NCBI RefSeq assembly: GCF_035917455.1
Contig: NZ_CP109078.1
Coordinates: 2,046,001 to 2,110,000 of the forward strand
Length of the DNA stretch: 64,000 nucleotides
Reading direction: 5' to 3'
Source of the DNA: Micromonospora sp. NBC_01796
Lineage (GTDB): Bacteria > Actinomycetota > Actinomycetes > Mycobacteriales > Micromonosporaceae
The stretch's first letter is position 1. Each line of letters begins with the position of its first letter. Below the pieces are notes generated by a model, which saw only the letters and a program-made list of their open reading frames with translations, was not told the origin of the DNA and did not search any database. A program made the translations under genes and the position numbers. Below, piece after piece: positions 46,514 through 56,502 of the stretch.

Positions 46514-49500
46514 TCAGACGAGCAGTGCCTCCAACCGCCGGTTGACCGCGGCCAGGGTGGCCCGGACCACCGCCTGCCGGGGATCGCCCGCGACCAGCGC
46601 GGAACCGGCGAGCTGTTCCACCCACCCGTCGCAGACCAGCAGCACCACCACGGTCGCCACCTCGCAGCTCCCGAACGGGACCACCGCCGCGTGCTCCACG
46701 AAGCACCGCCCCATCTCGGTCACCCGGGCCGAGGCGCTGAGCAGTTCGTCGATCGCGACCGCGGCCGAGACCGCGCAGAGCCGGAGCACGTAACCGTCCA
46801 CCGCCGGCCCGGACGCCAGCCCGGTCGCCCGCTGCTCACCGGCGGCGAGCCGTACCTCGACGGTCGCCTCCAGGCCGAAGGTGCTCACCTGGACGTGGTC
46901 CAGGACCACCCGGGGGCCGGGGACGCCGCCGGGATTGAGCGGCCTCGACGGTGCGGTCTCGGTGGTCGTGGGCTGACCCCCGGAGTACGAGGACCCCGCG
47001 GTCACCGGGCTGCCGGTGGCCATTCCCCCGGACACACCGGTTCCACCGCCGTACGGGCCGACCGGGCGCTCCTCCACGGCCGCCCGGCCCTGGTGCGCGG
47101 TGGCCGTCCGGCGTCGGCGGGGCGGTTCGGCGGGCTCCTCGACCGGCCGGTCGTCGGCAACCGCCGAACGAGGGTCGGGCTGGGCGACGGCGGGTGGGGC
47201 GGACGCCGGGGCCACGGATCCCGGAGCGGCGGGCATCATCGCGCCCTGCATCGGGGTGCCGGGGAGCATCGCGCCGGGCACCGGGGTGCCGGGCAGCTTC
47301 GGCGCCGCCGCCAGGCCCATCCGGTCCTGGAGCAACCGGGCGACCTGACGGCTCACCTCGGCCGGATCCGCCCCGTCGGCGAGGTCCAGTCGCAGGCTGT
47401 GCGCACCGGCCGGGGTCGTACGCAGGGACGCGTCCCGTACCCCGGGCACACCCCGTACGGCGGCCAGGATCGCCTTGACGTCGAAGCCCTCGGGTCGGTC
47501 CCGGAGTTGGCTGGGTGCGTCCTCGCGCCGCAGGTGGGTGGCGATCCGGGCGAGTTCGGGGGTTTCCGCCGAGGGCTCCGGCGGGATCGGTTCGGCCATC
47601 GTCGGTACGTCCGGCTCGGCCGGCACCCGTTGCGGGAGCGCCTCCGGCGCGGGTTCCGCCGCCCGGATCGCCGGGCCCTGGTCGACCGGACCCGCCTGTT
47701 GCGGCCCGGCCGGATAACCGGGGTACGGCGCTCCCCACGGACGTTCGGGTCCGTTCGGGTACCCACCGCCCCGTCCCGCCGGCTCACCGGGGGCGGGATA
47801 ACCCGCAGGTTCGCCGGGCCCGGGGTAACCCGCAGGTTCACCGGGCCCGGGGTAACCCACCTGCTCGCCGGGCGCGGGGTAGCCTGCCTGCTCACCGGGC
47901 GCCGGGTAACCCGCTGGGTCACCGGGTGCCGGGTAGCCGGACGGCTCGCCCCCGGCCGGGTATCTCCCCGGTCCGGCGGCCGACGGGTAGCCCTGCGTCG
48001 GCTCCGGACCCGGTAGCTGGCCGGGTGCCGGCACGGGGCTCGAATCAGGCCATCCGGGCGAGTCGTCGTGACGGGCGCGACGCGCTTCGGGGTCCTGGGT
48101 GTCCTTCGCCCACGGCGGTGCCCAACCGGACGCCCAACCCGGCCGGGACTGCTCGGCCGGCTGCTGGGGTTCGGGCGCGGAACGGGGCCACTCGCTGCCG
48201 CCGTCCCCGCTGGACTGCGGGGTCTCCGACCGGGACCAACCGGGGCCGGAGGCGCCTGCCGTCGCTTCGGACGCCGCCTCGTTGCGGGCCCAGGACGCGG
48301 CGGCGGCCTGCAGACCGCTGCCGGACCGGGCCCAGGCCGGACGGTCGGAATCGGCGGCCGGTGACCCGGCGCCGGATCGCGCCCAGGCCGGACGGGCCGG
48401 TTCACCGGCGTCCTGTCCACCCTCGGACCGGGCCCAGGCCGGACGACCGTCGTCCTCCGGGGCGGCAGCGGCGCGGTTGCGCTCGGGTCCGGATGTCTCG
48501 GCCTCGGCGGCGGAGCGCACCCAACCGGCTTCGGCACCACCACCGGACCGGGCCCAGGCGGGCCGGGCGGCTCCGGCGCGGTCCGACTCGTGCTCCGGCT
48601 CCGGTACGGCCGTTCGTTCGTGGGATTCCGGGGCGTCCCGGTGCGGTGGCGGCTGCTCCCGCTCGGCCGGGCGGTCGGCGGTCCGCGCTCCCCGATCGGC
48701 CGGGTTCGCCGGAATGGGCACTGATTCCAACCGCTTCGGCGGGGTCAGGTCGTAGTTCGGCACCGCACGGAAGACGGGTGCGGGTTCGAATCCGGGCGGC
48801 GTAGGGCCGGGTTGGGCCGGCTGACCGGCCGGCGGGGCCGAGGTCGGTACGGATTCGCCGTACGCGTGGCGGGCCGACTCGGCGTCCGGCGACTCGGCCG
48901 GACCCTGCGTCGCCGAGGCCCGGTCGGTCGCACCGCCGGGCCGGTCCTGACCGGTCGAAGCCCGGTCCGTCACCGCGCCGGGGCGGTCCCCGACCGCCGC
49001 CAGGGGCCGATCCCGACCACCGGCGGACCTGTCCGGTACGGACGACAGACGGTCCTGTTCCGGCTGGCCGGGACGCTCCGGTGCCGACGGTGGACGCGGC
49101 GCCGGTACGGCGATCCGCTCCGGTCCGAAATCCTCCGGGTACGCGTACTCGGGCTCGCCCTGGTACGGGTAGGGCGGCCCACTGGCCGGTGCCCGGTACG
49201 CCGCCGCCGGCGGTTCCGGGTAGTGCCGGTCACCGAAGGTCGCCCCGTTGGTCGGCTGCCCGGACTCGCGGCCCGCGCCGGTCGGAACCGTCGGGTCGGC
49301 GTACCTCGTCGCCGGGTCGGCCGCCCATGACGGCGGACCCCCCGGTTCCGGCGACTGGCGCCACCTCGGCCGTGAGTCGGAGCCGCCATCGGCCGGCTCG
49401 GCCCCGTTGGGCCAGCCGGAATCGGCCGCCGCCCACCCATTGGCCGGCCGGGCCAGGTCACCGTGCGGACCTGCCCCGTTGCCGTTCTCGCCCGGTGCGG

Positions 49501-49528
49501 CGGCCCCGGGTTGCCCTGTTTCGTCCAC
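46514..49528 (-). CDS. very long Pro/Gly-rich protein with conserved C-terminal domain
   Basis: A 1004-residue protein from GTG 49528, with AAGGAG 6 bases upstream. Residues 1-630 are low complexity, rich in Pro, Gly, Ala, Glu and Arg, with a family of (R)PAWARS repeats (about 325-430) and six 9-residue GYPxPGE repeats (about 530-585). Folded parts appear at about 660-750 ([45 protein letters not shown]) and 860-1004 ([26 protein letters not shown]...). There is no signal peptide. It is probably a cytoplasmic disordered scaffold; function unknown. Confidence 0.78.
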   Translation of the reverse strand: MDETGQPGAAAPGENGNGAGPHGDLARPANGWAAADSGWPNGAEPADGGSDSRPRWRQSPEPGGPPSWAADPATRYADPTVPTGAGRESGQPTNGATFGDRHYPEPPAAAYRAPASGPPYPYQGEPEYAYPEDFGPERIAVPAPRPPSAPERPGQPEQDRLSSVPDRSAGGRDRPLAAVGDRPGAVTDRASTGQDRPGGATDRASATQGPAESPDAESARHAYGESVPTSAPPAGQPAQPGPTPPGFEPAPVFRAVPNYDLTPPKRLESVPIPANPADRGARTADRPAEREQPPPHRDAPESHERTAVPEPEHESDRAGAARPAWARSGGGAEAGWVRSAAEAETSGPERNRAAAAPEDDGRPAWARSEGGQDAGEPARPAWARSGAGSPAADSDRPAWARSGSGLQAAAASWARNEAASEATAGASGPGWSRSETPQSSGDGGSEWPRSAPEPQQPAEQSRPGWASGWAPPWAKDTQDPEARRARHDDSPGWPDSSPVPAPGQLPGPEPTQGYPSAAGPGRYPAGGEPSGYPAPGDPAGYPAPGEQAGYPAPGEQVGYPGPGEPAGYPGPGEPAGYPAPGEPAGRGGGYPNGPERPWGAPYPGYPAGPQQAGPVDQGPAIRAAEPAPEALPQRVPAEPDVPTMAEPIPPEPSAETPELARIATHLRREDAPSQLRDRPEGFDVKAILAAVRGVPGVRDASLRTTPAGAHSLRLDLADGADPAEVSRQVARLLQDRMGLAAAPKLPGTPVPGAMLPGTPMQGAMMPAAPGSVAPASAPPAVAQPDPRSAVADDRPVEEPAEPPRRRRTATAHQGRAAVEERPVGPYGGGTGVSGGMATGSPVTAGSSYSGGQPTTTETAPSRPLNPGGVPGPRVVLDHVQVSTFGLEATVEVRLAAGEQRATGLASGPAVDGYVLRLCAVSAAVAIDELLSASARVTEMGRCFVEHAAVVPFGSCEVATVVVLLVCDGWVEQLAGSALVAGDPRQAVVRATLAAVNRRLEALLV
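47781..47942. repeat. six 27-bp in-frame repeats
   Basis: Degenerate 27-bp units encode (A/S/V)GYP(A/G)PG(E/D)(P/Q) repeats in the 1004-residue protein. Copies are adjacent and in frame, so copy number could vary by slippage. Confidence 0.8.
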
Positions 49529-49680
49529 CGTGCGCTCCTTGGTCGCCCCCGCTGAGGCTACCGTGTGGTGACAGTGGCGATAAGTTACAGCGGTGGCCTA
49601 ATTCGGCGGCGCGACGCGATACGTCGATCCGTTCTGATCGAGGTCGATGGTTGTGCGATGTGTGAGACACGGAGGTTCCC

Positions 49681-50322
49681 ATGACCGCTGCTGCGGAGAA
49701 CGGTGCGCAGACAGCAGGCCGACCTACCCGGCTGCCTCGCTCGGCCCGGCGTAAGCAGTTGCTGGCCGCCGCCCAGGAGGTTTTTGTCGCCCAGGGCTAC
49801 CACTCGGCGGCGATGGACGACATCGCGGAGCGGGCCGGGGTCTCCAAGCCGGTGCTGTACCAGCACTTCCCGGGCAAGCTCGAGCTGTACCTGGCGCTGC
49901 TGGACACCCACGCCGACGCGATCGTGGCGATGGTCCGGGAAGCGATCGCGGCCACCCCGGACAACAAGGATCGGGTCAGTGGCGCGGTACGGGCGTACTT
50001 CGACTTCATCGACCACAAGAGCGAGGCGTTCCGGCTGGTCTTCGAGTCGGACCTGCGCAACGAGCCGGCCGTACGGGAGCGGGTGGAGCGGGTCGAGCAG
50101 GGCTGCATCGCGGCGATCGCCGACACGATCATCTCGAACACCGGCGTGCACCGGGCGCGGGCCGAGTTGCTCGCCTCCGGCCTGGTCGGGGCGGCCGAGA
50201 CGGCGGCCCAGTTCTGGCTGGCCGGCGGGCGTCAGGTGCCGAAGTCCGAGGCGGAGGCGCTGCTCGCCGCCCTGTCCTGGCGTGGCATCGCCAGCTTCCC
50301 CCTCCAGGGCGAGTCGGCCTGA
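49681..50322 (+). CDS. TetR family transcriptional regulator
   Basis: A 213-residue regulator. The helix-turn-helix lies at about residues 25-70: RRKQLLAAAQEVFVAQGYHSAAMDDIAERAGVSKPVLYQHFPGKLELYLALL. The C-terminal helical ligand domain follows. ATG 49681 follows a GGAGG. It is next to DUF3107 and divergent from the Pro-rich protein, an arrangement shared by many actinobacteria. Confidence 0.9.
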   Translation: MTAAAENGAQTAGRPTRLPRSARRKQLLAAAQEVFVAQGYHSAAMDDIAERAGVSKPVLYQHFPGKLELYLALLDTHADAIVAMVREAIAATPDNKDRVSGAVRAYFDFIDHKSEAFRLVFESDLRNEPAVRERVERVEQGCIAAIADTIISNTGVHRARAELLASGLVGAAETAAQFWLAGGRQVPKSEAEALLAALSWRGIASFPLQGESA

Positions 50323-50387
50323 CGGATACCTCCGCTCATCGGATAGCCTTCGCAACGGCGAAGTTTCGCCCTGGATGAGGAGGTCCC

Positions 50388-50612
50388 GTGGAGGTCAAGA
50401 TCGGCGTGCAGTACGCGCCGCGCGAGTTGGTGCTGGAGAGCGCGCAGACGCCGGCCGAGATCGAGCAGATCGTGACCGACGCCATCGCCAACGACGGCAC
50501 CCTGTCCCTGACCGACGAGAAGGGTCGCCGGATCATCGTCCCGGTGACCAAGGTCGCGTACGTCGAGATCGCCGAGGCGTCCCCTCGGGCCGTCGGTTTC
50601 GTCGCCCGCTGA
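50388..50612 (+). CDS. DUF3107 family protein
   Basis: A 74-residue DUF3107 protein beginning MEVKIGVQYAPRELVLES and ending PRAVGFVAR. It is compact and fully conserved in length. No activity is known. It starts GTG 50388 after GAGGAGG and lies 65 bp after the TetR gene, probably in one unit. Confidence 0.88.
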   Translation: MEVKIGVQYAPRELVLESAQTPAEIEQIVTDAIANDGTLSLTDEKGRRIIVPVTKVAYVEIAEASPRAVGFVAR

Positions 50613-51183
50613 CCCGGTCCTTCCCGACGGGCTGACGACCCCGACACCGGCCGACCGGCCGGTCCGGGGCCCAGCCCGTCGCCCAACAGACCGGCCGCCC
50701 GTCCCACCGGGTCGCGCGGTCGGTCACGCGGCCCCCGCTGCCCCTGTCGGGGTCGGCCACCTCATGGGTGGAGCCCCCGAGCAGCCGTCCCGCCTGCGAC
50801 ACCCTCTCCCCGACCGACGGCCCTCGCCGTCGAACCGGCCGAATCGGACAACCAGCCCGACCCGTGCACACCGGTGACGAGTACCCCGGTGTGGCCGGAA
50901 CCGCCGATTGGCGCCCGGCTCGGAAGCGCGCGATGGTAATCCGCACCACAGTGCGTACCCCCGGTTGGAGCCCCATCAGCGCGAGTAGAGGCGACATTTG
51001 CCCGGCTCAGGTAACATGGAGCAGTTGCCGTAGGTCTCGAGTACCTCGAAATGCTTCCTGCGGCGCGCGTGCGGCCCGGTTTGAGTCGGCATCTCTGCCG
51101 CAGACCGTGTGGCCCGCGCCAAACCGAAACCGCGCCCTACGGACTGACGGGGCGCACCCACGAGAGGGCACCCCCACAACCAG
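50613..51183. other. 571-bp gene-free leader region of the DEAD-box gene
   Basis: A terminator-like hairpin CGACGGGCTG/CAGCCCGTCG (50625-50634 with 50672-50681) closes the DUF3107 unit. No credible gene follows. The last 200 bases look like a structured leader: a TCGAGTACCTCGA palindrome near 51037, and CGGTTTG pairing with CAAACCG about 40 bases later. A minimal frame ATGGAGCAGTTGCCGTAG begins at 51016. Confidence 0.55.
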
Positions 51184-52971
51184 ATGAGCGATCAAATCGA
51201 AGAAGTTATGGCTGGCCAGGACCTGGCCGCCGACGCTCCGGTGCGCCCGGAGGCACCGACCTTCGCGGACCTGGGCGCACGTCAGGAGACCGTGGACGCG
51301 CTCGCCGCCGTCGGTATCCTGCGCGCGTTCGCGATCCAGGAGTACGCCCTGCCGATCGCGCTGCGCGGCACCGACCTGATCGGCCAGGCGCCGACCGGCA
51401 CCGGCAAGACCCTGGGCTTCGGCGTACCGCTGCTGGAGCGGGTCACCGCGCCCGCCGAGGGCAGCACCGGCGTACCGCAGGCGCTTGTCGTCGTACCGAC
51501 CCGTGAGCTGGGCCTGCAGGTTGCCAAGGACATCGCCGCCGCCGGCAAGACCCGTGGCGTACGCGTACTGCCGATCTACGGCGGGGTGGCGTACGAGCCG
51601 CAGGTCGAGGCGCTGCGCAAGGGTGTCGAGATCCTGGTCGGTACGCCCGGCCGGTTGATGGACCTGGCGAAGCAGAAGCACCTGCGGCTCGACGGGGTGC
51701 ACGCCCTGGTTCTCGACGAGGCCGACCGGATGCTCGACCTGGGCTTCCTCGACGACGTCGAGAAGATCCTGGCGATGTTGCCGGAGAAGCGGCAGACGAT
51801 GCTCTTCTCGGCCACCATGCCGGACCCGATCGTCACGTTGGCCCGGCGCTTCCTGCACCAGCCGGTGACGATCCACGCCGGGCACACCGCCGAGACCGGG
51901 CCGTCGCCGCTGACCCAGCAGCTCGTCTACCGCACCCACTCGATGAACAAGGTCGAGATCGTCGCCCGGATCATGCAGGCAGAGGGCCGTGGCCTGACGA
52001 TGATCTTCACGCGGACCAAGCGGGCCGCCGACCGGGTCGCCGAGGACCTCGACTTCCGGGGCTTCGCGGTCGCGGCGGTCCACGGTGACCTGGGACAGGG
52101 TGCCCGGGAGCGGGCGCTGCGGGCGTTCCGTACCGGCAAGATCGACGTCCTGGTCGCCACCGACGTCGCGGCCCGTGGGCTCGACGTCACCGGTGTCACC
52201 CACGTGATCAACTACGACTGTCCGGAAGACCAGGACACGTACACGCACCGGATCGGTCGTACCGGCCGGGCCGGCGCCACCGGTGTCGCGATCACCTTCG
52301 TCGACTGGGACGACATGCCCCGGTGGCGGATCATCGACAAGACGCTCGGGCTCGACATGCCGGAGCCGCCGGAGACGTACCACACGTCCCCGCACCTCTA
52401 CACCGACCTGCACATCCCGACCGACGTCTCGGGCACGCTGCCGACCGCCGACCGGACCCGGGTCGGCCTCTCCGCCGAGGTCGAGGAAGACCTCGGCGGC
52501 CGGTCCCGCACCGCTCGCCGCCCCGAGGGCGGCCGGGGCGGCGACAGCGCCGGTCGCGGCGCGGGTCGTACCCGGGGCCGCCGGGACGGCGACGGTCGCT
52601 CCGGCGGTGGCCGACCGGCCGCCACCACCCCGGACGCGCCGGTCGACCAGGCCGACGAGGTGGTCCGGACCAGCACCCGGCAGCGCCGTCGGCGTCGCGC
52701 GGGCGAGGTTGTCGTCGGTGACGGCACCGACACCGGCACCGCCGCTGCCACCGTGGTCGTGACCGACGGCACCGGCCCGGTCGCCGAGACCACCGGCGAC
52801 GGATCGGACGAGGCCGGCACCGGTCGCACCCGTACCCGGCGCCGCCGCCGTGGCGGTCGGGGTTCGCGGGCCGGTTCGGCATCCACCGACACCGGCGCCA
52901 CCGATTCCGGTACGCCGAACGCGCGCTCCACGGGCGACGGTTCGGCCCCGGCGGACTCCGCCAGCGCCTGA
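51184..52971 (+). CDS. DEAD-box ATP-dependent RNA helicase, RhlE/CshA-like
   Basis: A 595-residue RNA helicase. The core has the Q motif (FADLGARQETVDALAAVGI..AIQEYALPIAL), Walker A APTGTGKT, DEAD in LVLDEADRMLD, SAT in FSATMP, and HRIGRTGRAG. After about residue 400 the tail is a disordered region rich in Arg, Gly, Thr and Asp with RRRRR clusters, typical for RNA binding in this group. Such helicases remodel ribosomal or cold-induced RNA. The long structured leader suggests post-transcriptional control. Confidence 0.93.
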   Translation: MSDQIEEVMAGQDLAADAPVRPEAPTFADLGARQETVDALAAVGILRAFAIQEYALPIALRGTDLIGQAPTGTGKTLGFGVPLLERVTAPAEGSTGVPQALVVVPTRELGLQVAKDIAAAGKTRGVRVLPIYGGVAYEPQVEALRKGVEILVGTPGRLMDLAKQKHLRLDGVHALVLDEADRMLDLGFLDDVEKILAMLPEKRQTMLFSATMPDPIVTLARRFLHQPVTIHAGHTAETGPSPLTQQLVYRTHSMNKVEIVARIMQAEGRGLTMIFTRTKRAADRVAEDLDFRGFAVAAVHGDLGQGARERALRAFRTGKIDVLVATDVAARGLDVTGVTHVINYDCPEDQDTYTHRIGRTGRAGATGVAITFVDWDDMPRWRIIDKTLGLDMPEPPETYHTSPHLYTDLHIPTDVSGTLPTADRTRVGLSAEVEEDLGGRSRTARRPEGGRGGDSAGRGAGRTRGRRDGDGRSGGGRPAATTPDAPVDQADEVVRTSTRQRRRRRAGEVVVGDGTDTGTAAATVVVTDGTGPVAETTGDGSDEAGTGRTRTRRRRRGGRGSRAGSASTDTGATDSGTPNARSTGDGSAPADSASA

Positions 52972-52992
52972 CCCCCGTCACCACAGCTCATC

Positions 52993-53030
52993 GGTTCCGG
53001 CCTCCCCGATCATCGGCGGAGGCCGGAACC
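52993..53030 (+). terminator. hairpin after the DEAD-box gene
   Basis: Perfect arms GGTTCCGGCCTCC/GGAGGCCGGAACC with a 12-nt loop, starting 22 bp after the helicase stop. Confidence 0.82.
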
Positions 53031-53076
53031 GTGTCGGCCCTCGACCCGACCCCGCTCGAAAAGGCCAGGTAGACAC

Positions 53077-54216
53077 ATGCCCGAACAACTCGAACTCGCA
53101 CTCGCCGAGGTACGGGCGCTGCTGCTCGATCCCGGGCTGACCCGTGCGGTCGCCGCCGGCCGTCGCCGGGGACAGGCACCGACCCTGGTCCGCGCCGAAC
53201 TGCGACCGGTGGCCCTCAAGGCCGGTCCCCGGCTACAGATCGCGACCTTCGACGGCTCCCGGCCGTACACCCGGAACGTGGCACCAGGTCCGGAGTCGGA
53301 CGAGGCGGTGGACGCCCTGCTGGCCGAGCCGTTCGGCAACTGGCACGTGGAGACGGCGACCGCCACCGTCCAGGTACGGGTGACCAAGAAGGGCGACGCC
53401 CAGGTGCACCGGGCGGCTGCCGACCGTACGTCGGTCGCACCGGCCGGACACGACCGGGCCAAGGAGTACCTGCTCGATCCGGGCGACCCGCTGTTCGCCG
53501 CGGTCGGCGGCAGCGCGGCCAAGCGCCGCCAGGTCGACGCGTTCCTCCGGGCGCTGGCGGCAACCCTCCCGGCCGAGCTGACCGGGCCGTTGCGGGTGGT
53601 CGACCTCGGCTGCGGCAACGCGTACCTGACCTTCGCGGCGTACCGCTATCTGACCGGGCGCGGGGTGGAGGTCGAACTGGTCGGTGTGGACGTACGGGAG
53701 GACCAGCGGCAGCGCAACACCGAGCTGGCCGAGGAACTGGGGTGCGCCGACCGGGTACGGTTCGTCGCCGGCACCATCCTGGACGCGGTGGTCGAACCGG
53801 CACCCGACCTGGTGCTGGCCCTGCACGCCTGCGACACCGCCACCGACGAGGCACTCGCCCGCGCGGTCGGGTGGGGCGCCCGGTGGGTGCTCGCCGCCCC
53901 GTGCTGCCACCACGACCTGGCCCGGCAGTTGCGTGCCCGGCCGGCTCCGGAGCCGTACGACCTGCTGACCCGGGAGGGCATCCTGCGGGAGCGGTTCGCC
54001 GACGTACTCACCGACTCGCTGCGGGCCGGGTTGCTGCGGCTGCACGGGTACCGGGTCGAGGTGGTCGAGTTCGTCGACAGCCAGCACACGCCACGCAACC
54101 TGCTGCTGCGCGCCCGTCGTACCGGTGCCGAGCCGACACCGGAGCAGCGGACGGAGTACCGGGGACTGGTGTCGCAGTGGCAGGTCGTACCCCGGTTGGA
54201 AACCCTGCTGGGCTGA
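53077..54216 (+). CDS. class I SAM-dependent methyltransferase (Methyltransf_32-like)
   Basis: A 379-residue protein with an N-terminal about 150-residue region (TLVRAELRPVALKAGPRLQIATFDGSRPYTRN) and a C-terminal SAM fold. SAM motif I is VVDLGCGNAYLTFAAYRYL (about residues 172-190); further motifs are VGVDVREDQRQRN and LALHACDTATDEALARA, followed by APCCHHDL. The HACDTATD and CCHH pattern is typical of this tRNA-methyltransferase-like family, but the substrate is unproven. Confidence 0.83.
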   Translation: MPEQLELALAEVRALLLDPGLTRAVAAGRRRGQAPTLVRAELRPVALKAGPRLQIATFDGSRPYTRNVAPGPESDEAVDALLAEPFGNWHVETATATVQVRVTKKGDAQVHRAAADRTSVAPAGHDRAKEYLLDPGDPLFAAVGGSAAKRRQVDAFLRALAATLPAELTGPLRVVDLGCGNAYLTFAAYRYLTGRGVEVELVGVDVREDQRQRNTELAEELGCADRVRFVAGTILDAVVEPAPDLVLALHACDTATDEALARAVGWGARWVLAAPCCHHDLARQLRARPAPEPYDLLTREGILRERFADVLTDSLRAGLLRLHGYRVEVVEFVDSQHTPRNLLLRARRTGAEPTPEQRTEYRGLVSQWQVVPRLETLLG

Positions 54217-54231
54217 CCCGCGCGGGTCAGC
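54212..54231. terminator. 20-bp palindrome overlapping two stop codons
   Basis: GCTGACCCGC followed by its exact complement. It contains the stop codons of both convergent neighbours and is placed to terminate either transcript. Confidence 0.6.
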
Positions 54232-54634
54232 GGCGGCGGTCCCCGTTGCTGTCGCCCGGCGTACGCCCGGACGGGGTGGGAACGTCGTACGCCGTGGTCG
54301 GGAACGGTACGACGTTGCCGTTGCTCTCGGCCTCGGCGTTGCCGGCGGCGGCGAAGGCGTTCCAGGAGATGTCGACCAGCAGCCGCTTGAGTTCGGCGTG
54401 CCGGTCGGCGGCGTTGCGCTGCAACGCCATCCGGACCCCGAGCACTACCGACACCAGGGTGGTGATGATCGTCCCGGTGGCGGCCAGTACGTGCAGTCCG
54501 CTCACCTCCGTACGCGTGAAGACCAGCACCAGCAGCCAGATCCAGAAGCCGGCCGCGAAGACCGCGGCCTTGGCCACGAAGAACAGGCTGATCGATCCGG
54601 GTCGGTGTGGGAGCGGTGGGGCTGGATTGGCCAC
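54227..54634 (-). CDS. small two-helix membrane protein
   Basis: A 135-residue protein with two membrane segments (about residues 17-38 and 47-70), a helical cytoplasmic part (NAADRHAELKRLLVDISWNAFAAAG) and a polar tail. GTG 54634 has AGAGGA 7 bases upstream; GTG 54649 is an alternative. No known family was recognised. Confidence 0.65.
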   Translation of the reverse strand: MANPAPPLPHRPGSISLFFVAKAAVFAAGFWIWLLVLVFTRTEVSGLHVLAATGTIITTLVSVVLGVRMALQRNAADRHAELKRLLVDISWNAFAAAGNAEAESNGNVVPFPTTAYDVPTPSGRTPGDSNGDRRR

Positions 54635-55026
54635 GTTGATCCTCTTCACTCGCCTCGGTGGGGACGTGCCAGCAGGCGATGGACGCCAGACGACGGTCAG
54701 CGGTCGACCGGCCTGACTCGATTCGGTCGACCCGCGCGATGGTCGAGCATAGTGGATTCAACCGATCACCGGGAGTGGTGGGCGCCCCGGTCGACAGGTC
54801 TCCCGCTACCCCCCCGGTCAGCGGGAGACCGTCGCCGTGGCGCCCCGCGCCGGGCGCTCCCACTCCGGACAGGCCAGGGCGGGTCGTCGATCCGGCGCCG
54901 AGGCACCACCGGGGCAGTCCCGGCCACGAGACTAGTCGATGGCTGCTTGAGTGGCGAAGCGCCGAGATGGCACTACGCTCAAGGGGCAAAGGTCGTGCTC
55001 CAGCAGGAGAGGGCTGTCCACTGACA
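54635..55026. other. 392-bp gene-free region
   Basis: Holds the promoters of the leftward membrane protein and the rightward XRE regulator. A hairpin GGTCTCCCGCT/AGCGGGAGACC lies at 54797-54830. No further gene is seen. Confidence 0.5.
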
Positions 55027-55491
55027 ATGGGTGCCGCATCGGACTCACCCCAGGCGGCATTCGCCCGCTTCGTCCGCAGAGCCATCGACGACGCCAAGGA
55101 CGACCGAGGTTGGAGCGTCACCGACCTGGCCGCACACACCGGCGTCGGACGGTCCACCGTGTTCCGCTGGTTGGCCGGCGACTGGCACGACTATCCCGAG
55201 TTGGCGAAGGTGCGCGGCTTCTGCGCCGCGCTCGACGTACCGGTCACGGCGGCGTTCCGGGCGCTCGGCCTGCCCGACGGCGAACCGGTCCGCGACGACC
55301 GTCGCCGTACCCCGTCCGGCACGACAGTCCGCGCGGGTCGCGCCACGAAACGCGGTGATACGCAGATCGACGCGGACGTACGGGTGATCCTCACCCGGCT
55401 CGCCGACCCGACCGTGCCGGCGGACGAGAAACAACTGATCCGCGACCTGCTGCGTTACCTCGCCCAACGCCCGGTACGCAAAGCCGGCTGA
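55027..55491 (+). CDS. XRE-family helix-turn-helix regulator
   Basis: A 154-residue protein. An HTH domain (about residues 10-80: RAIDDAKDDRGWSVTDLAAHTGVGRSTVFRWLAGDW) binds DNA; LRALDVPVTAAFRALGL-like sequence follows, then a short charged tail (DADVRVILTRLADPTVPADEKQLI) probably for dimerisation. The ATG 55027 lies after an AGGAGAGGG at an unusually long spacing. Targets are unknown. Confidence 0.8.
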   Translation: MGAASDSPQAAFARFVRRAIDDAKDDRGWSVTDLAAHTGVGRSTVFRWLAGDWHDYPELAKVRGFCAALDVPVTAAFRALGLPDGEPVRDDRRRTPSGTTVRAGRATKRGDTQIDADVRVILTRLADPTVPADEKQLIRDLLRYLAQRPVRKAG

Positions 55492-55505
55492 GCCCGAGCC
55501 GGGGA

Positions 55506-56489
55506 TCAGGGCACGATCAGGGTGAACTCGGCGGTGTGCACCACCCCGGCGACCTGGAAGTCGAAGAACATCCGGTAGCTACCCGGACTCGGCGCGGCCA
55601 GCCAGAACTTCACCGCACCGCCGACCAGTTGCTCCTCCGGGTGCACGTGCACATAGCCCAGGTCACCGGCACGCAACGTGACCAGGTGCCCGTACGCGCC
55701 CAGGTAGCGCTCCAGCCCGGCCACCGGGCTGCCGTTGGCGAAGACCCGGAACAGCAGCGGTTGGGTGGCACCCACCTGCGGGGTCCCCTCGTACGTGACC
55801 GTGAACTCCCCGACCGTCGCCTCCCGTGCCGCCGCCGGCAGGGCCGTCGGGGTGTAGTCGCCGTTGACGACCAGGTCGACGCCGAGCGTGGCGGCGGTCT
55901 CCTTGCCGGTGGCGTCGAGCGCGGTGAAGTCGGCGTACGCCCGCCAGATGCCGGGCGTGGCCAGGGTCAGCGGCACGGTCCAGGTGCCGTCCGGTGCCAT
56001 CGTCGGGTGCAGGTGCTGGTAGCCGGAGAGATCACGGCGGGCCACGATCAGGTGCAACTGCTTGTCGTGGACAACCGTGAACTTCGTGACCGGTCGACGG
56101 TCGGTGCCGAGCACCTGGAACTGGAACGGCTGTTCCCGGCCGGGCTGGAACGCGCTGGTCGTCGGCACCAGGGTGAACCCGGAGGCGCTGAGCGAGAGCC
56201 CGCCGACCTCCGTACCGGCCGTGGCGGTGCCACCGGTGGTGGTCGTTCCCGGCCCGTGCTCGTGCGCCCCGGTGCCCGGCGCGTGGGTGTGGTCGCCCAC
56301 CGCGGACGGCGTACCGGCGGAGGAACCGGCGCTGTCGGTGTTCATCCGGCCGAGCCCGAAGCCGCCGACCAGGGCGAGGACCACCCCGCCGACGAAGAGG
56401 GCCATCCGCGCCGAACCCCGCTCCGGCGCCGGGGGCGGCTCCAACGTGGCATCCGTCGCCACCGACTCCGATCCGACCACCGACGACAT
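55506..56489 (-). CDS. membrane-anchored His-rich protein in csoR operon
   Basis: A 327-residue protein from ATG 56489, with GAGGAG 9 bases upstream. One membrane segment (about residues 28-46) is followed by a His-rich stretch (DHTHAPGTGAHEHGPG), then beta-rich domains (FQFQVLGTDRRPVTKF..HDKQLHLIVARRDL..YQHLHP; YLGAYGHLVTLRAGDLGYVHVHP). It starts 13 bp after the csoR stop, so it is copper-regulated. External copper binding or delivery is inferred from the His/Met content and context. Confidence 0.78.
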   Translation of the reverse strand: MSSVVGSESVATDATLEPPPAPERGSARMALFVGGVVLALVGGFGLGRMNTDSAGSSAGTPSAVGDHTHAPGTGAHEHGPGTTTTGGTATAGTEVGGLSLSASGFTLVPTTSAFQPGREQPFQFQVLGTDRRPVTKFTVVHDKQLHLIVARRDLSGYQHLHPTMAPDGTWTVPLTLATPGIWRAYADFTALDATGKETAATLGVDLVVNGDYTPTALPAAAREATVGEFTVTYEGTPQVGATQPLLFRVFANGSPVAGLERYLGAYGHLVTLRAGDLGYVHVHPEEQLVGGAVKFWLAAPSPGSYRMFFDFQVAGVVHTAEFTLIVP

Positions 56490-56502
56490 GAGCTGGTCTC
56501 CT

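Noticed and set aside
46100-48016. Plus-strand frame over the Pro-rich gene
   Set aside because: Repeat-rich coding DNA gives open frames on both strands; the minus frame has start, ribosome site and conserved end domain.
51016-51033. Five-codon upstream frame in the helicase leader
   Set aside because: Too short to separate from chance; mentioned only as part of the leader.
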